In this document: positions 14,768-18,664 of the stretch, one piece after another | Layout of the letters: each line of letters starts with the position of its first letter | How positions within the stretch are numbered: the first letter of the stretch is position 1 | From: Verrucomicrobiota bacterium | Lineage (GTDB): Bacteria > Verrucomicrobiota > Verrucomicrobiia > Verrucomicrobiales > Akkermansiaceae | Length of the DNA stretch: 18,664 bases | Direction: 5' to 3' | NCBI GenBank assembly: GCA_009885905.1 | Contig: VFJU01000504.1 | Span: 1-18,664 of the forward strand | Program-made: the position numbers and the translations under genes | Notes under the pieces: generated by a model | The model's input: the letters and a program-made list of their open reading frames with translations, nothing else | What the model was told of the DNA's origin: nothing | Databases searched by the model: none

Positions 14768-15034
14768 TTATTTGAATGCGTCGAGGATGATCTTTTCACC
14801 CTTCTTGATGGTGGCAGCGGTGAACTTCTTGTCGACACGCTTAGCACCTTCAATCATCACTTTTAATTCAGCCAGAACTTTCTCGGCCGCCGCAAGCGAC
14901 TTTTTTCCTCCGCCAAACTTTTTGTCGGGAAAATACTTTGTGAAGGTGTGTCCGGCGCGGCTGATGCACAGACGCCAGCCTTCAAATGCGGCAGTTTCAT
15001 AGGTAAACCGTGTAATATTCTTTTTCGATTTCAT
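14768..15034 (-). CDS. Small AP2-like DNA-binding protein
   Basis: A basic protein of 88 residues. The central part GWRLCISRAGHTFTKYFPDK (residues about 19-38), followed by KFGGGKKSLAAAEKVLAEL, matches the bacterial AP2/ERF-like pattern: three strands with Trp, Arg and aromatic residues, an FxDxxxGG turn, then an Ala-rich helix. In bacteria AP2 domains are usually attached to homing endonucleases or integrases. Here the domain stands alone with a Lys-rich C-terminal tail (about 66-88). It precedes the photolyase gene by 57 bases and may be co-transcribed with it. It diverges from rpoA, so it might bind the shared intergenic region. ATG 15034 has no SD. The family call rests on pattern only. 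Confidence 0.65.
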   Translation of the reverse strand: MKSKKNITRFTYETAAFEGWRLCISRAGHTFTKYFPDKKFGGGKKSLAAAEKVLAELKVMIEGAKRVDKKFTAATIKKGEKIILDAFK

Positions 15035-15128
15035 AGTTAGTAGTGGATTGCGACTTCAGTCAGCACAATTATTCTCAGGATGGCTAGTGATTTTTCTCTT
15101 TTGTGCCGATTTGGTAACTTTTCATTAT

Positions 15129-15158
15129 TTGTAAAAATATGGGAAAAAATGCTATGCA
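15129..15158 (+). promoter_or_regulatory. Possible sigma-70 promoter for rpoA-rplQ
   Basis: TTGTAA (15129-15134) and TATGCA (15153-15158) are separated by 18 bases. They resemble -35 and -10 elements (each 4/6) in an A/T-rich stretch. They lie 126 bases before the rpoA ATG and upstream of the stem-forming leader. Tentative. Confidence 0.3.
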
Positions 15159-15190
15159 AGCCCCCTTTGACGATATTTAGTCACGCCCCC

Positions 15191-15253
15191 GCGGGCAATC
15201 GCTCCACGCCGTAGGTCCTCTAGTTCGTATCCTAACCGATGCAAACTGCCCGC
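15191..15253 (+). promoter_or_regulatory. Stem-forming 5' leader of rpoA
   Basis: GCGGGCA (15191-15197) is perfectly complementary to TGCCCGC (15247-15253). The helix can continue as ATCG (15198-15201) with CGAT (15237-15240) across a 6-base bulge, and TAGG (15212-15215) can pair with CCTA (15231-15234) inside. A small GGG-TAA-CCC hairpin follows at 15258-15266, just before the start region. This nested complementarity suggests a folded leader that could control the operon, perhaps by a ribosomal protein. No ligand is known. Confidence 0.45.
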
Positions 15254-15283
15254 AAGAGGGTAACCCGGCAACCAATTAATATC

Positions 15284-16366
15284 ATGTCAGCAGTCAAACT
15301 TGCTCGTTTTGAGCTCCCTAACCGTCTCGTTCGCAACGAGGAAACCGCCACCGATACTTACGCACAATTCATCGCCGAGCCTTTCGAGCGTGGATATGGT
15401 CACACTATCGGCAACTCTCTCCGCCGCGTACTCCTTTCATCCTTAGAGGGTGCGTCGATCACTTCGGTCCGCATCGCAGGCGTGCAGCATGAATTCTCCA
15501 GCCTTCCAGGCGTGGTGGAAGATGTCACGGACATCGTGCTCAACCTCAAGAAAGTCAAATTCAGCCACAACGAGAAAGATCCTCGCATTCTAACCATTAA
15601 GGTAGAGAAAGAAGGCGTGGTCACTGCTGGCGATATCCTCCCAGATCACATCTACGACATCGTCAATAAGGATCAAATCATCTGCACCCTCGATAAGAAG
15701 GTGAAGTTCGATTGCGAATTCGAAGTGCGCGTCGGACGTGGTTTTTCCACTGGCGACGAAAATAAGCGCAAGGATCAACCGATCGGCGTGATCGCCATCG
15801 ACTCGATATTCTCGCCAGTGACTCGAGTGAAATACTCGGTAGATTCCACCCGGGTCGGACAGATGACGGAATTTGACAAACTGATTCTCGACATTTGGAC
15901 CGATGGTCGCATCACACCACAGGATGCGCTGTTGCAAGCCTCTGCGATTCTCCGCCACCACCTCGACGTCTTCGTGAACTACGATGAAAACGCGGTGGAC
16001 TTCGAGGAAGCTCCTGCTGAATCTAGCGAAGAAAATGCGCAACTGAAGAAACTTCTCAACATGTCGGTCAACGAAATTGAACTTTCAGTTCGTGCCGCCA
16101 ACTGCCTCAACAATGCGAACATCACTTCGGTGGGCCAACTCGCGATGAAGTCGGAAGCAGAGATGCTCAAATACCGCAACTTCGGCAAAAAGTCACTCAA
16201 CGAAATCAAGGACAAACTCGTCGAGCTTGGTCTCGGTCTCGGTATGTCTTTTGAATCTTCATTACTCTCTGGACCAGCAGCAGCATCCCGCGGCCCACGC
16301 CTCGGCGCTGAAGACGAAGCGCCAGTCGGTCTCGCTGATCTGATCGCGCAAAACCTCGACGACTAA
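15284..16366 (+). CDS. rpoA: RNA polymerase alpha subunit
   Basis: Alpha dimerises to nucleate RNA polymerase assembly, and its C-terminal domain contacts UP elements and activators. From ATG 15284 the protein has 360 residues (E. coli: 329). The N-terminal domain shows EPFERGYGHTIGNSLRRVLL (residues about 32-51) and the usual SSLEGASITSVRIAGVQHEF. The C-terminal domain shows LSVRAANCLNNANITSVGQL and RNFGKKSLNEIKDKLVELGL. About 45 extra residues follow the usual end, acidic near the terminus. The upstream in-frame ATG at 15239 would add residues lying inside the structured leader, with no homology, so I reject it. It is not preceded by the S13-S11-S4 genes, as it is in many bacteria, but is followed by rplQ after 28 bases. 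Confidence 0.97.
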   Translation: MSAVKLARFELPNRLVRNEETATDTYAQFIAEPFERGYGHTIGNSLRRVLLSSLEGASITSVRIAGVQHEFSSLPGVVEDVTDIVLNLKKVKFSHNEKDPRILTIKVEKEGVVTAGDILPDHIYDIVNKDQIICTLDKKVKFDCEFEVRVGRGFSTGDENKRKDQPIGVIAIDSIFSPVTRVKYSVDSTRVGQMTEFDKLILDIWTDGRITPQDALLQASAILRHHLDVFVNYDENAVDFEEAPAESSEENAQLKKLLNMSVNEIELSVRAANCLNNANITSVGQLAMKSEAEMLKYRNFGKKSLNEIKDKLVELGLGLGMSFESSLLSGPAAASRGPRLGAEDEAPVGLADLIAQNLDD

Positions 16367-16394
16367 CCTTTAAATCTAGAAACGGAAGCACCCG

Positions 16395-16874
16395 ATGAGA
16401 CATCGCAGCAAAACAGTTAAACTTAAACGCAACGCCTCGCACCGACGGGCTCTGCTTGCCAACTTGGCAATCAGTCTGATCGAGCATGGCCGCATCAAAA
16501 CCACCCTAGGCAAAGCGAAAGCACTTCGTCCTGTAGCGGAAAAGTTGATCACCCTCGCCAAGCGCGACGATCTTCATTCCCGTCGTTTGGCGATCGCTTT
16601 TCTCCGTCAAAAGGAAACGGTTCAAAAGCTTTTCTCCGAAACGGCACCCGCTTCGAAGGATCGCCAAGGTGGCTATTGCCGCATCACCAAGCTCGGCGCC
16701 CGCATGAGTGACTCCGCTCCGATGGCTATCATCGAGTGGGTCGATCTCGCTGCGGTTGCTGAGGATGCAGTTGTTGAAGAAGTTGCCGCCAAGGAGGTAT
16801 CGGAAACTCCAGCACCCAAGAAAAAAGCAGCCAAAAAGGCCTCCGAAGAGGTTGTTGAAGTTGCTGGAGAATAA
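16395..16874 (+). CDS. rplQ: 50S ribosomal protein L17 with charged tail
   Basis: L17 binds 23S rRNA near the tunnel exit. The core (residues 1-115) is canonical: MRHRSKTVKLKRNASHRRAL, IEHGRIKTTLGKAKALRPVA, and GGYCRITKLGARMSDSAPMA. The remaining ~40 residues form an Ala/Lys/Glu-rich low-complexity tail containing PKKKAAKKASEE, making the protein 159 residues against 127 in E. coli. Such tails are common in this kind of genome and probably flexible. The gene is 28 bases downstream of rpoA and shares its terminator, so the two form an operon. Confidence 0.97.
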   Translation: MRHRSKTVKLKRNASHRRALLANLAISLIEHGRIKTTLGKAKALRPVAEKLITLAKRDDLHSRRLAIAFLRQKETVQKLFSETAPASKDRQGGYCRITKLGARMSDSAPMAIIEWVDLAAVAEDAVVEEVAAKEVSETPAPKKKAAKKASEEVVEVAGE

Positions 16875-16895
16875 TCTCCTCTTCGATAGATTCAC

Positions 16896-16931
16896 AAAGC
16901 CGTCTGCGGTCATCCGTAGGCGGCTTTTTTT
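16896..16931 (+). terminator. Intrinsic terminator of rpoA-rplQ
   Basis: AAAGCCG pairs with CGGCTTT and CTGCGG with CCGTAG (one G-U), with a T-G pair between the two helices. This forms a 14-bp stem with a 4-base TCAT loop, followed by a run of seven T at 16925-16931. It lies 22 bases after the rplQ stop and is the clearest Rho-independent terminator in the window. Confidence 0.9.
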
Positions 16932-17000
16932 GGATCGGTTTCATCTCAATCCACTGGATAATTTCTCGATCACCCTGTCCGTTACCGTTAAAATTTTCTC

Positions 17001-17351
17001 ATGAGCGATTCCATCTCCGAGTTAACCGCAAAAATCCAGTCCTTTGTGGATGCTCGTGATTGGCGGAAGTATCATAATGCCAAAGACCTCGCTGTGGCAA
17101 TCGCTGCTGAGGCTGGGGAACTGATGCAACATTTCGTCTGGCAGCAAGAGGAGCAAATTGAGAAACGATTAGAAAAAAACCGTGAGGAAATTGCATCAGA
17201 AATCGCAGATGTGGCGATCCTGCTTTTTGAATTTGCGGACAATCTTGATATGAAGCTCGGCGAGGTGATGGAAGCAAAAATCGCGCGCAACGAGGTGCGC
17301 TATTCGGTAGAAAAATCTCGCGGTAATAATCTCAAGTACAATGAATTTTGA
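17001..17351 (+). CDS. MazG-like nucleotide pyrophosphohydrolase
   Basis: A 116-residue all-alpha NTP pyrophosphohydrolase of the MazG/RS21-C6 (dCTPP1-like) group. It hydrolyses (d)NTPs to monophosphates and pyrophosphate, often as house-cleaning of modified nucleotides. The magnesium-binding signature is present: ExxE at Glu37-Glu40 (EAGEL) and ExxD at Glu67-Asp70 (SEIADVAILLFEFAD). WRKYHNAKDLAVAIAAEAGE fits the substrate-facing helices. The length suits the single-domain form, which works as a dimer or tetramer. ATG 17001 lies 69 bases after the rpoA-rplQ terminator and has no SD. Its stop overlaps the next gene's TTG start by 3 bases, suggesting coupling. The exact nucleotide substrate is unknown. 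Confidence 0.92.
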   Translation: MSDSISELTAKIQSFVDARDWRKYHNAKDLAVAIAAEAGELMQHFVWQQEEQIEKRLEKNREEIASEIADVAILLFEFADNLDMKLGEVMEAKIARNEVRYSVEKSRGNNLKYNEF

Positions 17352-18376
17352 GTGATGAAACTCCACGTCCGCCTCGGCGAAAACGTTATGGGGGAAAGAA
17401 TCCTCGGCGCTTCGAGGATAAATACAAAGAGCACGATCCGGCACGATACGGGGAGACGATCGCCAAGGTGATCGCATCCGGAAAAACCCCTGCAGGCTCA
17501 CATATTCCGATTCTTGTTGCTGAAGTGTTAGAAGCTCTCCAATTGAAGTTTGGAATGACTGGGGTGGATGCAACGCTGGGCTATGGTGGGCATGCTGCGA
17601 AGATACTCGAAAAAATCGGACCCACCGGAAATCTTGTGGGACTGGATATGGATCCGTTAGAAATTTCTAAGACAGAAGCACGCTTGCGTGGGCTAGGATT
17701 CGGCGTGGAGTGCTTTGAGGCGGTGCGATCTAACTACGCTGGGATTGCGAAAGTGCTCGAGGAGCGTGGGACGCATGAGGTGGATTTTATTTTCGCGGAC
17801 TTAGGTTGTTCATCCATGCAGTTTGATGACCCCGCACGTGGATTTAGTTATAAATCAGTCGGTCCGCTTGATATGCGGATGAACCCCAGTCGAGGTCTTA
17901 CAGCCGCCGAATGGTTGGTGCGGGCCAGCGTGGAAAAGTTAGAAACGGCTCTTCACCTGAACGCGGATGAACCGCGTGCGGAATCGATCGCCGTGGCACT
18001 AGCGGGTCATCGCTTCGCGAATACAACTTCTCTTGCTCAGGCAATCCGTGAATCCGTCCGAGTGAGTGACGAGGATGAGCGAGAACTCACGGTGCGGCGC
18101 GTGTTTCAAGCAATCCGTATCGCTGTAAACGAGGAGTTTACAGCACTTGAGGCCTTTCTAAGGGTCTTGCCGAAATGCCTCAAGCCTGGCGGGCGCGCCG
18201 CGATCCTTACCTTTCATTCGGGCGAAGATCGCCGGGTAAAACAAGCGATGAGACAAGGTGTTCGCGATGGGATCTTTTTTGAAATGAGTGAAGGAGCTAC
18301 CGTTGCTGGGCCAGAAGAACGGCGAATGAATCCAAGAAGTAGTTCCGCCAAACTCCGCTGGGTGACGCGGGCGTAA
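17348..18376 (+). CDS. rsmH: RsmH-family rRNA methyltransferase, divergent
   Basis: A homologue of the 16S rRNA cytosine-1402 N4-methyltransferase (MraW/RsmH). In its 342 residues, HIPILVAEVLEAL (52-64), the SAM loop ATLGYGGHAAKIL (75-87), LVGLDMDP (96-103), FIFADLGCSSMQFDDPARGF (147-166), LDMRMNPSRGLTAAEWL (174-190), VFQAIRIAVNEE (252-263) and FHSGEDRRVK (289-298) all match. Several canonical residues differ: GLGVSSPQ-type reads GCSSMQ, SLED reads SGED, and the HPATR before FQA is absent. About 50 basic residues (RRKRYGGKNPRRFEDKYKE) precede the domain, so the TTG at 17348 is needed to include them. No mraZ or ftsL is adjacent, as would be usual in a cell-division cluster. It may be the true RsmH or a paralogue with another target. 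Confidence 0.85.
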   Translation: MSDETPRPPRRKRYGGKNPRRFEDKYKEHDPARYGETIAKVIASGKTPAGSHIPILVAEVLEALQLKFGMTGVDATLGYGGHAAKILEKIGPTGNLVGLDMDPLEISKTEARLRGLGFGVECFEAVRSNYAGIAKVLEERGTHEVDFIFADLGCSSMQFDDPARGFSYKSVGPLDMRMNPSRGLTAAEWLVRASVEKLETALHLNADEPRAESIAVALAGHRFANTTSLAQAIRESVRVSDEDERELTVRRVFQAIRIAVNEEFTALEAFLRVLPKCLKPGGRAAILTFHSGEDRRVKQAMRQGVRDGIFFEMSEGATVAGPEERRMNPRSSSAKLRWVTRA

Positions 18377-18402
18377 TGGCTAGCATCGATCGCGCTACAC
18401 GC

Positions 18403-18664
18403 TCACTTTTTCTGCCGATGCCCGGGTTTCGCGATGATTTCGATGTAGACTGAAGTGCTTCCGTTAGTGACAGCTTGATCGATTGCGGCACCGAGTTCTT
18501 CGACATGTTTGGAATCAGGACTGGCTTCTAACTGACCGATCTTGCAGTCAAAATCCCAAAAATCTACACCCTCTGGTAGAGATTTTTTCCGCTCACGTTT
18601 GAGGTATTTCCGCACGTCACTTTTGATCTGTTCGACCACCCGAGCGGGTTGGTGATTCGTCGAG
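18403..18664 (-). CDS. DUF6172-like conserved protein, 5' end cut by window edge
   Basis: The frame stays open to the last base of the window, and the visible part reads NHQPARVVEQIKSDVRKYLK, then RERKKSLPEGVDFWDFDCKI and a C-terminal VYIEIIAKPGH. These match, from memory, the small conserved bacterial family DUF6172, so the real start lies beyond base 18664 and the in-frame GTG at 18639 is not it. About 87 residues are seen, nearly the whole of a protein usually around 100 residues. It has no recognised catalytic motif; the KYLKRERKK stretch is basic and might bind nucleic acid. It is convergent with the rsmH-family gene, 26 bases away. The function is unknown. Confidence 0.75.
   Translation of the reverse strand, partial: STNHQPARVVEQIKSDVRKYLKRERKKSLPEGVDFWDFDCKIGQLEASPDSKHVEELGAAIDQAVTNGSTSVYIEIIAKPGHRQKK

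Noticed and set aside
15590..16042. Open frame antisense to rpoA
   Set aside because: Lies fully within the conserved alpha-subunit coding sequence and shows no protein-like motif.
18377..18410. Terminator between the RsmH-family gene and the DUF6172-like gene
   Set aside because: Only a 3-bp GCG/CGC stem precedes the T-run, too weak to call.
1..18664. tRNA or rRNA genes, CRISPR arrays, transposons or integron sites
   Set aside because: No cloverleaf pattern, spaced repeats, transposase motifs or terminal inverted repeats were seen when reading both strands.

Overview
The window looks like ordinary chromosomal DNA of a member of the Verrucomicrobiota or a close relative. This is inferred from protein style: an RsmH homologue with a long basic N-terminal extension, two-gene HflK/HflC, a secreted coiled-coil/TPR protein with a lysine/tyrosine-rich lipoprotein, an HtrA-like protein with an internal PDZ domain, and a DUF6172-type protein. 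Base composition is moderate and I see no sharp compositional islands. There are no rRNA or tRNA genes, insertion sequences, phage genes or CRISPR arrays. Few genes have a recognisable Shine-Dalgarno (SD) sequence, and several start codons are GTG or TTG. The clear exceptions are the SDs ahead of infC and ahead of the gene at 9683.

Layout. 1-1039 (minus): translation initiation factor IF-3 (infC), then a HAD phosphatase cut by the window edge. 1442-3046: a small TPR protein (plus) convergent with the ribosome-associated ATPase ychF (minus). 3222-3929 (plus): an N-formylglutamate amidohydrolase-like protein whose expected metal-site Glu-His pair reads Asn-Asn. It overlaps, tail to tail, a minus-strand lipoprotein coupled to a large secreted coiled-coil/TPR protein (3892-6632). 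6800-8778 (minus): hflK-hflC, the membrane SPFH pair. 9027-10612 (plus): a coupled pair, a cytosolic zinc-ribbon/TPM-like protein and a single-span membrane protein. 10665-13291 (plus): a TPMT-family methyltransferase, an HtrA-type serine protease, and a catalytically degenerate HtrA-like protein overlapping it. 13292-15034 (minus): an AP2-like small DNA-binding protein followed by a class I photolyase. 15284-16931 (plus): rpoA-rplQ with a structured leader and a clear intrinsic terminator. 17001-18376 (plus): a MazG-like pyrophosphohydrolase coupled to an RsmH-family methyltransferase. 18403-end (minus): a DUF6172-like gene cut at its 5' end.

Common threads are translation (IF-3, YchF, RNA polymerase alpha, L17, RsmH) and envelope quality control (HflKC, HtrA pair, lipoprotein/TPR pair). 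The most unusual observations are an apparent ATC start codon for infC behind a strong SD, the FGase-like protein lacking its Glu-His motif, the active/pseudo-HtrA tandem, the TPM-like/membrane-protein module of unknown function, and the stem-forming leader of rpoA. No intergenic gap exceeds 300 bases. The longest (8779-9026, 1040-1441 and 15035-15283) hold leaders, dyad symmetries and possible promoters. The 1040-1441 stretch may also hold extra N-terminal coding if the TPR gene starts at 1328.
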